Shown here: positions 18,652 to 28,758 of the stretch, piece by piece
Layout: each line of letters begins with the position of its first letter
Numbering within the stretch: the stretch's first letter is position 1
Source: DUZB01 sp963747555
GTDB lineage: Bacteria; Desulfobacterota; DSM-4660; Desulfatiglandales; Desulfatiglandaceae
DNA: 64,000 nt
NCBI GenBank assembly: GCA_963747555.1
Contig: CAVVFZ010000011.1
Span: 310,001 to 374,000 of the forward strand
Direction of reading: 5' to 3'
Made by a program: the position numbers and the translations under genes
The notes under the pieces: model-generated
Told to the model about the DNA's origin: nothing
The model's input: only the letters and a program-made list of their open reading frames with translations
Databases searched by the model: none

Positions 18652-19919
18652 ATGTTTGCGTATCACTATATCTGGACATTTGCTCTTCTTTTTTTCTTTC
18701 CTTTGAAACGCTTTGTCGGAAACCGGAGACTGAGAGAGAGATTTGCTCTGGATACAAAGCCTCTTGCTGCCTGCGAAAGACAATATCTGGATACATGCCC
18801 TTTCCGTTGGAGAGGTGATTTCGGCTCTCCCCCTTGTGGACGCTCTTCAGGCAAAATATTCGGACCAGGGAGTGATTTTCACGGTTACGACCAGAAGCGG
18901 AATGTCCGTGGCACGAGAGAAGCTGAAAAACAAGGATGTCGCGATTGGAGTTCATGCCTCTGGATGCCTGGTGGGTTCTGCGGAAGTTTGTCCGCCATAT
19001 CCGGCCATCGGTTTTCATTCTGGTGGAGACGGATATCTGGCCGGGCCTGCTTGATTGGCTTCGAAGAAAAGGGATCAGGAGCATCCTGGTGAATGGGCGA
19101 ATTTCTCCGCGAACTTATAAAGCCTATAACAAGGCGCGATTTTTTATCAGAAAGCTCTTTGATCCGTTTGAGTGGTGCCTGATGCAATCGGATCTGGACC
19201 GAAATCGGCTGATCAAAATCGGTGTCCCGGAAAAAAAAGTCAGGACCATTGGAAATATCAAATTCGACCAGGAATGGGTGGACATGAGCGGGCAGGAGAG
19301 AGAGGAATGGTCTCGCAGGTTGAAAATCAAACCCGGCGCTTTCCTGTGGGTGGCGGGAAGCACCCATCCGGGCGAAGAAGAGATCCTGTTGGATGTTTTC
19401 GTGAGGATACGGGCTTCATTCCCCGATTTTCGTCTTATACTGGCTCCGAGGAATATCGGAAGATCTCGTGAAATCATGGAAATGGTGTCAAAAAGAGACT
19501 TGAAAGGGGCTTTGAGAAGCAGGGTTTCAGATGCCGAGGAGGCTGAATGGGAGGTCCTTATCCTGGACACCATGGGAGAGTTGGGGAGGATTTACGGTCT
19601 TGCGGAGGTGAGCTTTGTCGGTGGAAGCCTGGTCCCGGTGGGAGGGCATAACCTTCTTGAACCGGCCAGTTTTGGTTGTCCCGTGCTCTTCGGCCCCCAT
19701 ACCCATAATTTTGTATTAATGTCTTCCATGCTTCTTGAATGGGAAGGCGGGTTGCGGGTTCATGACGCAGAGAGCCTTCACGATGCCTTAAAAACCCTTT
19801 TGACGGATAGGGTAAAATGCAACAGGATGGGTGACCGGGCCAGGGCCTTTGTGGAATCCAACAGCGGGGCGCTTGAAAGGGTTCTTGAACTGGTGTTTCC
19901 AAGTGAGCCGGTGAGATGA
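18652..19919 (+). CDS. waaA: 3-deoxy-D-manno-octulosonic acid (Kdo) transferase WaaA (two frameshifts)
   Basis: Adds Kdo to the lipid A precursor at the inner membrane. The N-terminal membrane segment (YHYIWTFALLFFFPLKRFVG) is in one frame; near 18750 the frame shifts and gives NIWIHALSVGEVISALPLV, the usual WIHAxSVGE motif with the catalytic Glu; near 18940 it shifts again into a long frame with FILVETDIWPGLLDW, VNGRISPRTYKAY, VAGSTHPGEEEILLDVF and SFVGGSLVPVGGHNLLEPA, all classical KdtA blocks. Rejoined length is about 420 residues, normal. Its stop overlaps the lpxK start (ATGA). Since the gene is normally essential and conserved on both sides of each break, the shifts are probably sequence errors. 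Confidence 0.88.
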
Positions 19920-21036
19920 ACATATTTTCAAACCCTGACTGGAATCGGATCCATAATCGGACAAAATGGAACGGCTGGACGCTGCCTCTGGCCGTTTGTT
20001 CCCTTTTTTATGGCGCCGGAGTTCGGATGCGTTTGCGACGATATTATGCGGGTTCTTTGAAAGTCAGACGGCTTCCCGGGTTTGTTGTCAGTGTGGGAAA
20101 TTTAACGGCAGGCGGTACTGGAAAAACCCCCGCAGTGGCCATGCTGGCCGAATGGGCCGTTCGGGAAGGGGCGAAGGTTGCCGTGCTCACGAGAGGGTAC
20201 GGAGGCAGACACGGACATGAAGTGCTGGAGGTATCCGATGGGAAAAGGGTCATGGTCGATCCCCTTTTTAGCGGAGACGAACCCTGCCTTCTGGCGAAAA
20301 GACTTGACGGGGTGCCCGTTATTGTTGCAAATGAGCGGTACAAAGCAGGCTTGTATGCGCACAGGAAATTCGGGTCTGATTTTTTCATTCTTGACGACGG
20401 TTATCAGCACATCAGACTGGCGAGGGATATCAATATTGTTCTTTTCAATGCGTTGAACCCCATTGGCAATGGTCATCTTCTTCCCTGGGGGCCTCTGAGA
20501 GAGCCTTTAGGGGAAATGAAGAGGGCGGATGCCTGTATTTTTACAAGGGCCGGAAAATCCGGCAAGGACTATGGCATCCCGGCCGTTCTTGAAAAGGAAC
20601 TTGGATCGACTCCGTGTTTCCGCGCCGATCATATTCCCGAAAGGGTTGTCATCCCGCACACAGGGGATTCCCATGGGCCGGAATTTTTGAAAGGCAGGCG
20701 TATTGTTGCCTTTGCCGGGATCGGTTCCCCTGAGGCATTCCGGGAAACGTTGACAGAGGCAGGAGCGCAAGTGGTGGGGTTTCTGCCTTTTCAAGACCAT
20801 TATCGATTTCGCGGAAACGATCTGGAAGAGGTTGCCAGGGTTCGAGAAAGATGAATGCGGAAATGGTAATCACCACGGAAAAAGACTGGATGAGAATCTC
20901 CGCCATGAAGCAGCCTCGCTCTCCAATGGCCTATTTGACCATCAGGTTTTCCATCCTTGGCGAACAAAGTCAATTTTTCGAAATGATCCGAAAGGCAAGA
21001 GCGAAGAGAGAATTACCGGCAGTAGCCGGATTTTAG
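19916..21036 (+). CDS. lpxK: Tetraacyldisaccharide 4'-kinase LpxK (one frameshift)
   Basis: Membrane-associated kinase that phosphorylates the 4' position of the lipid A disaccharide. VVSVGNLTAGGTGKTPAV near residue 55-72 is the P-loop, preceded by the short hydrophobic N-terminal helix. RGYGG, GDEPCLLAKR and FILDDGYQHIRLARD are family blocks; the last holds the catalytic Asp region. At about 20850 the frame shifts; the following frame gives AEMVITTEKDWMR, the conserved C-terminal TEKD motif, to the stop at 21036. Rejoined length about 373 residues. It overlaps waaA by four bases and precedes waaF by 26. Confidence 0.9.
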
Positions 21037-21062
21037 AATAAGAATAACGAAGAATCAGATGA

Positions 21063-22112
21063 ATGCAACAAATCGACAGGACAGGAATAGATCGGATACT
21101 GGTTCGTTCCACCAACTGGGTGGGGGATGCGGTTATGACGCTCCCTGCGCTCGAAGCCGTGAAAGAAAATTTTCCAGGGAGTTTTGTATCGGTCCTTGCG
21201 AAACCGTGGGTGGAGCCCGTTTTCAGGAATCATCCGGCGGTGGATGAAGTCTTGATGATGCGGAAGGGAGGGGGCGCATTTACGGGTTTTGGAGAGCTTC
21301 TTCGAGTGATCGGAACCGTAAGAAAAGGATCTTTCGACCTGGCCATTCTTTTCCAGAATGCCTTTGAGGCGGCTTTCATTTCCTGGACCGGGGGGGTGCG
21401 GCTCAGGGCGGGATACAATACCGATGGCCGGGGAGTTTTGTTGACGCACAGCGTTCCAAGGACCCGGGATATTTTGAACGTCCACCAGGTGGAGTATTAT
21501 CTGTCCCTTCTTCAAAGACTCGGTCTGAAGGCGGAGAAAAAGGATCCTGTCCTTCATCTTTCTGCCGAGGAACGGCCGGCGCAGCGCAACGGCTGCGGGC
21601 TTCCGGCATAGAAGGAGGGGGCTCCGCTCGTGGGGCTCAACGCCGGAGCTGTTTTCGGGGGCGCGAAAAGATGGGCGCCGGAAAGATTCGCCGCCATTGG
21701 CGATCGGGCGATGGAAGAGTGGGGCGCCAGGGCCCTGGTGTTTGGAAGCGCGGGGGAGATGGAGATCGGAAAAGAAGTGATCGCGGCCATGAAGCATGAG
21801 GCCACGGATTTTTGCGGCCGGACATCTTTGCGGGAGGCGATGGCGCTGGTGGGTATGTGCGATATCTTTGTCACCAATGATTCCGGGCTGATGCACGTGG
21901 CTTCCGCCCTGAATGTGCCCACCGTTGCGGTTTTCGGTCCTACCGATCAGGTAGCCACAGGTCCCAGGGGAGAACGGATACGGGTGGTGAATCACCGGGT
22001 GCACTGCAGCCCCTGTCTGAAACCGGAGTGCCCCGCGGATCATCAGTGCATGACCGAAATCGGCGTGGAAGAAGTGTGGAAGGCGATGCAGGATTTAAGA
22101 AATGATCCTTGA
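21063..22112 (+). CDS. waaF: ADP-heptose:LPS heptosyltransferase II (WaaF-like; internal disruption)
   Basis: Glycosyltransferase family 9 enzyme that adds the second L-glycero-D-manno-heptose to the LPS inner core. N-terminal half: ILVRSTNWVGDAVMTLPAL with the family's GD acceptor-site residues. C-terminal half: LNAGAVFGGAKRWAPERFA, FVTNDSGLMHVASALNVP and AVFGPTDQVATGP, the ADP-heptose-binding blocks. Both halves are in the same frame but a TAG at 21609 separates them; between about 21575 and 21630 another frame reads RASGIEGGG, so two compensating indels explain the break better than a true stop. Rejoined length about 350 residues, normal. gmhB overlaps its end by 11 bases. Confidence 0.85.
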
Positions 22113-22696
22113 AAAGAAAAAACCGGCCGTATTTTTGGATCGGGATGGAACCATAAACGAACAGATGGGTTACATCAACCATGAAAGCCGTTTCGTTCTG
22201 TTGCCGGGCGTTGCGGAGGCGATCCGGCTCTTGAACCGGAACGGCTATTTGAGCATCGTGGTCTCCAACCAGTCGGGGGTGGGCCGCGGATATTTCCCCG
22301 TTGATCTGGTGTATAAGATCCATGACGACATGAAATCCGGATTGAAAAATCAGGGCGCCATCCTTGACGGCATCTATTTCTGCCCCCATTATCCGGGCTG
22401 CAAGCGTGCCGGAATACAACAAACGCTGCACGTGCAGGAAACCGGGAACAGGACTGATCGATAAGGCTGTAAAGGATTTTCCCATTGAACTATCCGCTTC
22501 CTATGTGATAGGGGATCGGTGTTCCGATATCAAGATGGCCCACCAGGCAGGAATGAAAGGAATTCTGGTGAAAACGGGGTATGGACGAGGCGATCTGGAA
22601 TACGTTTTTCCACGACTTTCCTATCAGCCGGATCATGTGGCGGAGGATCTCCTCGGGGCGGTTCAGCGGATACTTGCGGGGACACGGGATGGGTAA
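22102..22696 (+). CDS. gmhB: D-glycero-D-manno-heptose 1,7-bisphosphate 7-phosphatase GmhB (one frameshift)
   Basis: HAD-superfamily phosphatase of the ADP-heptose pathway. AVFLDRDGTINEQMGYI has the DxDGT nucleophile, VVSNQSGVGRGYF is motif 2, and SYVIGDRCSDIKMAHQAG is motif 4 with the metal-binding GDxxSD. The structural zinc loop is split by a frameshift near 22420: CPHYPGC comes from the first frame and RCTCRKPGTGLI from the second. Rejoined length is about 198 residues. It sits between the two heptosyltransferases it supplies, overlapping both, so the three are clearly one operon. Confidence 0.9.
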
Positions 22697-23754
22697 GCCA
22701 AATATCCTCATTATAAAATTGAGCGCCATCGGCGATCTGGTGCATTCCCTTCCTTTTCTGGAAGTGTTGAAAAGGCGATATCCCAAGGCGGAAATTGACT
22801 GGGTTGTAGAGGAAGGGGCCTCCGATATCATCCTCGGGCATCCGTATATTCACCGGGTTATTGTGTCCCGTAGAAAATCCTGGTTGAAAAGGCTTGGCGG
22901 GAATGGATCAGAACGTTTGACGGTTTTCCGGGAAGTGCAGCGGTTTTTGAAAGAGTTGAGGAGTTGCCGGTACGATATGATCGTTGACCTTCAGGGAATC
23001 CTGAAAAGTGGCGTCCTTGTGGGCCTGGCAAGGGGTGGAAGAAAGATTGGGATGAGCGGAAGCCGCGAAGGGGCATCGCTTTTTATCCGTGAACCCGCCA
23101 TAAGGGTCGATTACAATCAACATGCGATTGAACGAACGCTGGCCGTTGCCGAATTCCTTGGTTGCGATACCAGGGAGCATGGAAAGGACGAATTCCTTTT
23201 ACCGAAAAGAACAGTCGCAGGGTCGATAAGCTGTTAAAGGAAAGAATCTTGGGCGTAAGTGGTTGGTTGCCATTAATCCCATTGCCAAGTGGGATACCAA
23301 ATTGTGGGAGGCGGAGCGATTCGGGCTACTGGCGGAGAGGTTGAGGGAAAACCTGGATTGTGACATTGCGTTCACCGGGGGGCCTGAGGACAGATCGGTC
23401 ATCGAAGAAATAGCAAAGTCGATGAAAGAAAAACCCCTGAATCTTGCGGGTTGTACGGGTCTCAAGGATCTTGCCTGTTTTTATGCGCGATGTAGTTTGC
23501 TGGTCACCACGGATACGGGTCCCATGCATATAGCCGCGGCCATGGGTTGTCCTACGGTAGCGCTCTTCGGACCAACCGCCCCCTGGCGCACAGGACCATA
23601 CGGGCCGGGGCATGTGGTAATTACGGGGGATGTGGAATGCAGGCCCTGCTTTAGGAAAAGATGCAACAAGATGACATGTATGAAAGAGATATCCGTAAGT
23701 CGGGTATATGATGGCGTTAAAGAAATACTTAAGCGGAAAAAGGAGAATCAATAA
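22689..23754 (+). CDS. waaC: ADP-heptose:LPS heptosyltransferase I (WaaC-like; frameshifted)
   Basis: Glycosyltransferase family 9 enzyme for the first inner-core heptose. It starts at the ATG at 22689, overlapping the gmhB stop by eight bases: MGKPNILIIKLSAIGDLVHS, with the family's SAIGD block, then DWVVEEGASDII and VDLQGILKSGVLVGLARGG. Around 23215-23260 the frame shifts (probably twice) and the C-terminal half continues with INPIAKWDTKLWEAERFG, TTDTGPMHIAAAMGCP and FGPTAPWRTGPYG. Rejoined length is about 354 residues. The late cysteines (CRPCFRKRCNKMTC) are common in this subgroup. Which of the two GT9 genes is WaaC and which WaaF is assigned by resemblance only. Confidence 0.85.
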
Positions 23755-23921
23755 TGGCTATTAGCAAAGAATTATTAGATATTCTGGCGTGCCCCAAATG
23801 CAAAGGGGATATCTATCTGACCGAGGCCGGGGACGGCCTTATCTGTGACAAGTGCAAACTGCTCTACGAGATCAAGGACGATATTCCCATCATGCTGATT
23901 GATGAGGCGAAACCTCTCTGA
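23754..23921 (+). CDS. Trm112-family small zinc-ribbon-like protein
   Basis: A 55-residue protein whose ATG shares its first base with the stop of the preceding heptosyltransferase. MAISKELLDILACPKCKG, then LICDKCKLLYEIKDDIPIM, is the standard bacterial Trm112/YcaR pattern: two CxxC pairs that could bind zinc and the closing IKDDIPIML motif. In many Gram-negative genomes such a gene lies close to lpxK, as here. Function in bacteria is not clear; the yeast relative activates methyltransferases. AAGGAG lies 12 bases before the start. Confidence 0.88.
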   Translation: MAISKELLDILACPKCKGDIYLTEAGDGLICDKCKLLYEIKDDIPIMLIDEAKPL

Positions 23922-24045
23922 TAGAGGATGCTGGAATCAGGTTCATTAGCGGTTAAGTCGGAGTAATGGAGTGATTGGATTAATGGCGGCAGCTAGCGCT
24001 CGACACTCCGAACTCCACCGATTTTCTCTGGTTGTCAAGAATCAG
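23922..24045. other. Intergenic sequence before the MITE-like element
   Basis: No gene. It has a loose inverted repeat: CGGAGT at 23959-23964 with ACTCCG at 24005-24010, and GGAGT at 23968-23972 with a second ACTCC at 24012-24016. It may act as a terminator for the LPS operon but has no T-run. Confidence 0.35.
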
Positions 24046-24297
24046 GCGTATCCTATTCAGGAATCCTGGCAGACTGGATCACGAGGCTCTGTTGCTGAGA
24101 TCTTGGATAAACCTTCAATCGGCCGTTGAAGGCCCTTCTATGCTGGTACAACAAAATCCCTTGCATTTCATCCTCTTGTGCGTACCAGCATAGAAGGGCC
24201 GGTGCTGCCATAGAATCGATGCGGCAGCAAAAAAGACCTGTGACGGAATGGCTCTCGGCTCACATTTATTTTGCCGAGGAAATTTGAATAGAATACA
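24046..24297. mobile_element. MITE-like element, copy A
   Basis: A non-coding element of about 250 bp that occurs again, in the opposite orientation, at 54125-54380. The outer ends are imperfect inverted repeats: GTATCCTATTCA at 24048-24059 and TGAATAGAATAC at 24285-24296. Inside is a perfect 19-bp inverted repeat, GGCCCTTCTATGCTGGTAC at 24131-24149 and its complement at 24182-24200, around a 32-base loop. The stretch GCGGCAGCAAAAAAGACCT near 24220-24237 is shared with copy B. There is no transposase, as expected for a MITE. It fills the space between the Trm112 gene and the thiamine-binding gene. Confidence 0.72.
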
Positions 24298-24298
24298 A

Positions 24299-24586
24299 TC
24301 AGGGCTTGTACGGATTTCTTCTTGGAGGAATGGTGGCCTTCTTGTCCCGGCGATCATCCACTTTCAGGTCGATGACAATGCGCTGAGCTCCTTCGGAGAG
24401 ATGTGCCGCATGCACCTCTTTTATCAGCTTGAAGAGGGCATCCAGATCCGGCACCTCGATGCTGGTACTCATTCCGCCCACATCGTAGGTGTAGCCTGAT
24501 TTTTCAACGACTTCGACTCCCTTTTTGACAAATCGGCCCAAGCTGGTCCCTTCGCCGATGGGATAAATGGAAAGCTGTGCGATCAT
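24299..24586 (-). CDS. MTH1187/DUF77-family thiamine-binding protein
   Basis: A 95-residue ferredoxin-like-fold protein: MIAQLSIYPIGEGTSLGRFV, then YDVGGMSTSIEVPDLDALF and QRIVIDLKVDDRRDK, typical of the MTH1187/YqgV (DUF77) family, members of which bind thiamine. It is the last gene of the minus-strand operon that also encodes a thiamine-diphosphate-dependent carboligase-like enzyme, so a role in supplying or sensing thiamine for that enzyme is an attractive inference. Stop codon is two bases from the edge of the MITE-like element. Start ATG follows AAAGGAGAACG. Confidence 0.82.
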   Translation of the reverse strand: MIAQLSIYPIGEGTSLGRFVKKGVEVVEKSGYTYDVGGMSTSIEVPDLDALFKLIKEVHAAHLSEGAQRIVIDLKVDDRRDKKATIPPRRNPYKP

Positions 24587-24607
24587 GGTTCGTTCTCCTT
24601 TTTTTAT

Positions 24608-25756
24608 TTACTCCCCCATTGCCTCAACCACAAGCTCAGTCAGGTCTTTTACCTCAAGGTCCATCTTCTGCCTTCTCGCGCGTGTGGTCATGGTACGCAC
24701 GCACTGCTGACAAGCCGTCACCACCATGTCCGCGCCCACGGCTTTTATGGAATCAAGCTTCATCTGCGCAACCTGTGCGGAAAGATCCGGTTCAGTCATT
24801 TCCACGTTTCCCCCTCCGCCGCAGCAGACGGAAAATTTGCGGTTCATGGGAAGATCCACAAACCGCAGTCCCGGAATGGATTTGATCACAGTTCTTGGTT
24901 CTTCAAAAATTCCCGTATTGCGCCCCAGATCGCAGGGGTCATGATAGGTGGCCGTGGCATCAATGGGCTTTTTGAGCGTGACCTTGCCGCTTTGGATCAA
25001 ATCGGCGATCATCTGGCTGGCGTGTACCAGTCTGACATCCGTCTCATAAAGATGTTTCCATGTGTGCAGGCAGGACGGGCAGGTAAAGACAACGGTCTTG
25101 GCGCCGACATCCTTTATCTTCTGCAGGTTATGTTGCTTCAATTCTTCCAATTTCTCCGGCATGCCGGCGCCCACAAGCGGAAAGCCGCAACACCATTCCT
25201 CGCCTCCCAGAATGGTAAAATCCACATCGGCTTTCTGGAGAATCCTGGCCATGTTGGCGGGGATCTTTTGAACCATGGGAAAGAAGGACGCGACACAACC
25301 TACAAAAAAGAGGACATCCGCGTGTTCTTTTTCCAGAGCCTCTTCGGGCAGGTCCTTCATGAGTTCCTGCCATTCCGACCGATCTTCCTGGTCGTCATCG
25401 GAGATGTTCCTGGATTTCGCAAGGGTTTTGACCAGTCGTTCGGCAATTTTCGGATAAAATCCCCTGTCTACCTGGCACTCGCGATTCTGAAATATGAGGT
25501 CCTTCGTCTTTACGCTCGACAGACAGACGGCGGTACATGCGCCGCAACCCAAACAGGTGAAAATAGCTTTTTCCGTATCTTCATTGAGTTCCAGGCTGTT
25601 TTCAATGGCGAACCGGGTGATGGCGTTTCTACCCCGCGGGGAATAGGCCTCATTCTTCTTTACAATATATGTGGGGCAACTTGGCAGGCAGAACCCGCAT
25701 CTGTTGCATTTGGCCACCTCGTCATAGGATAACTTCTTCAACTGAACAATATTCAT
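24608..25756 (-). CDS. GlcF-like (Fe-S)-binding oxidase subunit with CCG domains
   Basis: Iron-sulfur partner of an FAD-dependent 2-hydroxyacid dehydrogenase. Two 4Fe-4S motifs at the N-terminus, CNRCGFCLPSCP (residues 17-28) and CLGCGACTAVC (near 68-78), are followed by two cysteine-rich CCG domains: EEWCCGFPLVG with CPSCLHTW, and FSVCCGGGGNVEM with CQQCVRT, which in HdrB/GlcF proteins carry a non-cubane cluster. 382 residues, normal for GlcF. It lies 35 bases after the GlcE-like gene and should take electrons from the FAD subunits. Its final acceptor is unknown; in an anaerobe, menaquinone or an electron-transfer flavoprotein is possible. Confidence 0.87.
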   Translation of the reverse strand: MNIVQLKKLSYDEVAKCNRCGFCLPSCPTYIVKKNEAYSPRGRNAITRFAIENSLELNEDTEKAIFTCLGCGACTAVCLSSVKTKDLIFQNRECQVDRGFYPKIAERLVKTLAKSRNISDDDQEDRSEWQELMKDLPEEALEKEHADVLFFVGCVASFFPMVQKIPANMARILQKADVDFTILGGEEWCCGFPLVGAGMPEKLEELKQHNLQKIKDVGAKTVVFTCPSCLHTWKHLYETDVRLVHASQMIADLIQSGKVTLKKPIDATATYHDPCDLGRNTGIFEEPRTVIKSIPGLRFVDLPMNRKFSVCCGGGGNVEMTEPDLSAQVAQMKLDSIKAVGADMVVTACQQCVRTMTTRARRQKMDLEVKDLTELVVEAMGE

Positions 25757-25791
25757 AACTTTTTACCCCTGTGTCGTTGATGCACTGTCAT

Positions 25792-27237
25792 TTAAAGGTT
25801 CCCCACAAAACGGCCCGGAGTCATGATTCCGTCCGGATCCAACTGCTCTTTGAGGCGCTTGAACAGAATGAAATCAGCCCCTGTTTTTCCCCAGATTTTC
25901 AGCCTGCCCTTCATGGAGGCGGGCGCTCTCTGTATGACCATGTTCCCGCCGGCTTCAACGCTGCGTTCCAAGAGTTCTCCAGCAACCGCAACGGCCTTAT
26001 CCGCAGTGCTGTTGTCGTTCTGATCCAGCATCAAATAGACCTGGCAGATCCCGCTTCCCGCATGGGCCATCATGGCATGTTCGATACGGCGGTACGCCAG
26101 TGATTTCTGCATGGAATCGGAAATTTCCCTCCATTGGGAGATGGGATAATTGAGCTTGCCTTGAATCAGGCCAGGAAATTCCGCGGCCAACTGAGAGTCC
26201 AGATTGCTCACGGCGAGCCAGAATCGCTGATGGGCCTGGTCTTGCAGGCTCATCATATCCGTGGCCTTCATCTCTTCTCCCATATCGCGTACTTCGGTTG
26301 CCATGCGGGCAGCGGCCTTGTGGTAGGACTCTATAGCCGTGGCCACGACAAATTGTCCCGGCCCAAATCCCGAACAGGCAGCGTTTTTGAGTTTCTGGAA
26401 ACCGGACGCGTTCAAGACGGTAACGGCCGCGGGCAGGAGCTTTGTCCCAAGGATGCGGTCTGCAAGGCTCGCAGCCTCGGAGAAAGAGTCAAAAGAAACC
26501 AGGACCGTTTCCATTTTTTCGGGAAGGGGCAGCAGCTTGAAGGTCATCTCACAGATGATGCCCAGACTTCCCATGGAACCAACCATCAATTTCGAGGTAT
26601 CGTATCCCGATACATTCTTGACCGTCTTGCCGCCTGCGCCGGCGATGTCGCCGGTGGGAGTCACCATCCTTACCCCAAGAATCATGTCCCGGGGAAGCGT
26701 GTACAGGAGCCTCCTCGGTCCAGCGGAATTGCTCGCAATGACTCCACCGATGGTCGCCGTGTCGCTGCAGCAGGGATCTATGGGCAGGAAACAGCCGCTG
26801 TTGCTTCTGTCGGAACAGACCGGATCATCGGCCTCCGTGGTCAGATCCTCCAGGGGGAGATAGCAACGGTCTTCCTCAGTGGCAAGCCTTGCCTGGATAT
26901 CTCTGAACCGGACGCCTGCCTCCACCGTGATGGTGAGGTTGGAAGTGTCCACGTCGCGCATCTGATTCATTCGTGAAGTACAAAGGACCATATCCAGCCG
27001 TTCCGGTCGGTTCCCCTGGGATATTTTCGACCCATTTCCCCGGGGGACAACGGCCAGTTTTTGACGAGAGGCAATCTTGACCACCTCCGCAACTTCTTCC
27101 GTATTTCCCGGAAAAACAACCATCTTGGGCGCTATCCCGTCAATGCTGTGTTCTTGTGTTATGTCGGGCGCCGTCGTGACGAATTTCTCCCCCACAATTT
27201 CGGCCAAGTCCTTTGCGATCTTGTTAAGGTCAACCAC
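25792..27237 (-). CDS. FAD-binding oxidase subunit, GlcE/GlcD-like
   Basis: Vanillyl-alcohol-oxidase-type flavoprotein. The FAD-binding PCMH domain covers residues ~35-230 (VVPRGNGSKISQGN pyrophosphate loop, ATIGGVIASNSAGPRRLLY and the VSGYDTSKLMVGSMGSLG block); the C-terminal part is the FAD-oxidase cap, ending in LDPDGIMTPGRF. The start is set at a GTG at 27237 because AAAGGAGA lies six bases upstream; a TTG at 27255 would place that site inside the gene. About 480 residues, longer than E. coli GlcE (~350). Between the GlcD- and GlcF-like genes, so probably the third subunit of a glycolate/lactate-type dehydrogenase. Confidence 0.85.
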   Translation of the reverse strand: MVDLNKIAKDLAEIVGEKFVTTAPDITQEHSIDGIAPKMVVFPGNTEEVAEVVKIASRQKLAVVPRGNGSKISQGNRPERLDMVLCTSRMNQMRDVDTSNLTITVEAGVRFRDIQARLATEEDRCYLPLEDLTTEADDPVCSDRSNSGCFLPIDPCCSDTATIGGVIASNSAGPRRLLYTLPRDMILGVRMVTPTGDIAGAGGKTVKNVSGYDTSKLMVGSMGSLGIICEMTFKLLPLPEKMETVLVSFDSFSEAASLADRILGTKLLPAAVTVLNASGFQKLKNAACSGFGPGQFVVATAIESYHKAAARMATEVRDMGEEMKATDMMSLQDQAHQRFWLAVSNLDSQLAAEFPGLIQGKLNYPISQWREISDSMQKSLAYRRIEHAMMAHAGSGICQVYLMLDQNDNSTADKAVAVAGELLERSVEAGGNMVIQRAPASMKGRLKIWGKTGADFILFKRLKEQLDPDGIMTPGRFVGNL

Positions 27238-27299
27238 TTCAAATCTCCTTTGCAAAATGGTGGCTTGTTTGTTTCCATACTAACAACCGGGAACGGCTG

Positions 27300-28691
27300 T
27301 TATTGTACGCACACGGGCTCGGGTATCATTTTGCCGGGGTTCATGATGTCATTGGGATCAAATGCCTTCTTGATGGTTCTTTCGAACTCCAGATCCTGTT
27401 CACAGAAGATGTAGGACGTTTCCCGCAACTTTTCGAGACCAACCCCGTGTTCTCCACTGATGGTTCCTCCTGCATCCGCGCAGAGCTTCAGTATTTCGGA
27501 AGATGCCTTGAGAACCCGTGCTTTCTCATCCGGGTCCCTTTCGTCAAACATGATCAGCGGGTGGAGATTGCCGTCACCCGCGTGAAAGACGTTTCCAATG
27601 GGGAGGTTATATTTCTTGCCGATCTCGATGACTTGGCCCAGAACCTCGGGCAGTTTGGTCCGGGGCACTGTTCCGTCGCAGCACAGATAGCTCGGCCTGA
27701 CCTGCCCGACCGCTCCAAATGCACCCTTCCGTCCGGCCCAGAGTACGGCTCTTTCCGCGTCATCCTTCGCCAGCTTCACTTCCCGTACGTTGTTTCTCTT
27801 GCAGATTTCCATCACCTTTTCGGCATTTTCCTCCATGCCTTCGGGCATGCCGTCCAATTCTATGATCAAAACCGCCGCAGCATCCAGGGGATAGCCTACC
27901 TTGATCGTTTCCTCAACGGCACGCATGACCGTGTTGTCCATCATCTCCAGCGTTGCAGGAACAATTCCTTCGGCGATAATCGCGGACACCGTATTGGCGC
28001 CGTCTTCTATGGTTTCATATACCGCCAGCATGGTCTTGACGGCCTCGGGCGCCCTTTCCAACTTTAGTGTCATTCGGGTTACCAGGCCAAGGGTCCCTTC
28101 ACTTCCCACGAAAAGGCCCAGGGCATCATAGCCGGGGTTGTCCCTGCTTTTTCCACCCGTTTCCACGATCGTCCCGTCATCGAGAACTAGCTGCAGGCCC
28201 TGAACATGGTTTGAGGTGACGCCATACTTCAGACAATGGGGCCCCCCTGAATTCTCCGAAATATTTCCGCCAAGGGTCGAAACTTTCTGGCTCGCCGGGT
28301 CGGGCTGATACACAAAACCCTTTTTCAGGACCTCATTTTGCAGATCAAGGGTGATGACGCCCGGTTCCGCCGTTACGGTACGATTGGGGATATCGATTTC
28401 CAGAATGTGGTTCATGCGTGAAAAATGAACCACAATTCCCCCTCTTACGGGAACGGTTCCTCCCGTGAGATTGGTGCCCGAACCCCTTCCTATCACGGGA
28501 ATTTTCTCCTTGTGGGCCAGAGAAACGATCTTCGAAACCTCTTCCGTACATCCGGGAAGTACAACCACATCGGGCATCCCCTTGTCCAGCGATGCATCAT
28601 AGCTGTAAAGGGCAAGATCCATTTTGGTCGCCAGGACGTTTTCCGGTCCCACAATCTCTTTCAATTGTTCAATAAGCCGTTCTCTTTCCAT
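27300..28691 (-). CDS. glcD: FAD-linked 2-hydroxyacid dehydrogenase, GlcD-like
   Basis: Catalytic flavoprotein subunit for D-lactate or glycolate oxidation. PCMH FAD domain: VVVLPGCTEEVSKIV, IGRGSGTNLTGGTVP, STLGGNISENSGGPHCLKYG, and the LGLFVGSEGTLGLVT block. C-terminal substrate domain: IGNVFHAGDGNLHPLI with the conserved His residues, ISGEHGVGLEK, and the final AFDPNDIMNPGKMIP signature. 463 residues, typical of GlcD. ATG follows AGAGGAGAACCC. It is part of a seven- or eight-gene minus-strand operon with larA, Fe-ADH and a carboligase. Glycolate versus D-lactate cannot be decided from sequence. Confidence 0.9.
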   Translation of the reverse strand: MERERLIEQLKEIVGPENVLATKMDLALYSYDASLDKGMPDVVVLPGCTEEVSKIVSLAHKEKIPVIGRGSGTNLTGGTVPVRGGIVVHFSRMNHILEIDIPNRTVTAEPGVITLDLQNEVLKKGFVYQPDPASQKVSTLGGNISENSGGPHCLKYGVTSNHVQGLQLVLDDGTIVETGGKSRDNPGYDALGLFVGSEGTLGLVTRMTLKLERAPEAVKTMLAVYETIEDGANTVSAIIAEGIVPATLEMMDNTVMRAVEETIKVGYPLDAAAVLIIELDGMPEGMEENAEKVMEICKRNNVREVKLAKDDAERAVLWAGRKGAFGAVGQVRPSYLCCDGTVPRTKLPEVLGQVIEIGKKYNLPIGNVFHAGDGNLHPLIMFDERDPDEKARVLKASSEILKLCADAGGTISGEHGVGLEKLRETSYIFCEQDLEFERTIKKAFDPNDIMNPGKMIPEPVCVQ

Positions 28692-28758
28692 GGGTTCTCC
28701 TCTAAAAAAGTCGGGGAGTCAGTATGCTCTCGTCCCGTCACTCGTTTTTCGTATATGC

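Noticed and set aside
21609..21611. In-frame TAG splitting waaF as a true nonsense mutation giving two genes
   Set aside because: A neighbouring frame reads the missing linker (RASGIEGGG), so two compensating indels explain it better.
21033..22043. 336-codon minus-strand frame over the heptosyltransferase gene
   Set aside because: GT9 motifs are clear on the plus strand on both sides of the break; the minus frame is low in hydrophobic structure and His/Pro-rich.
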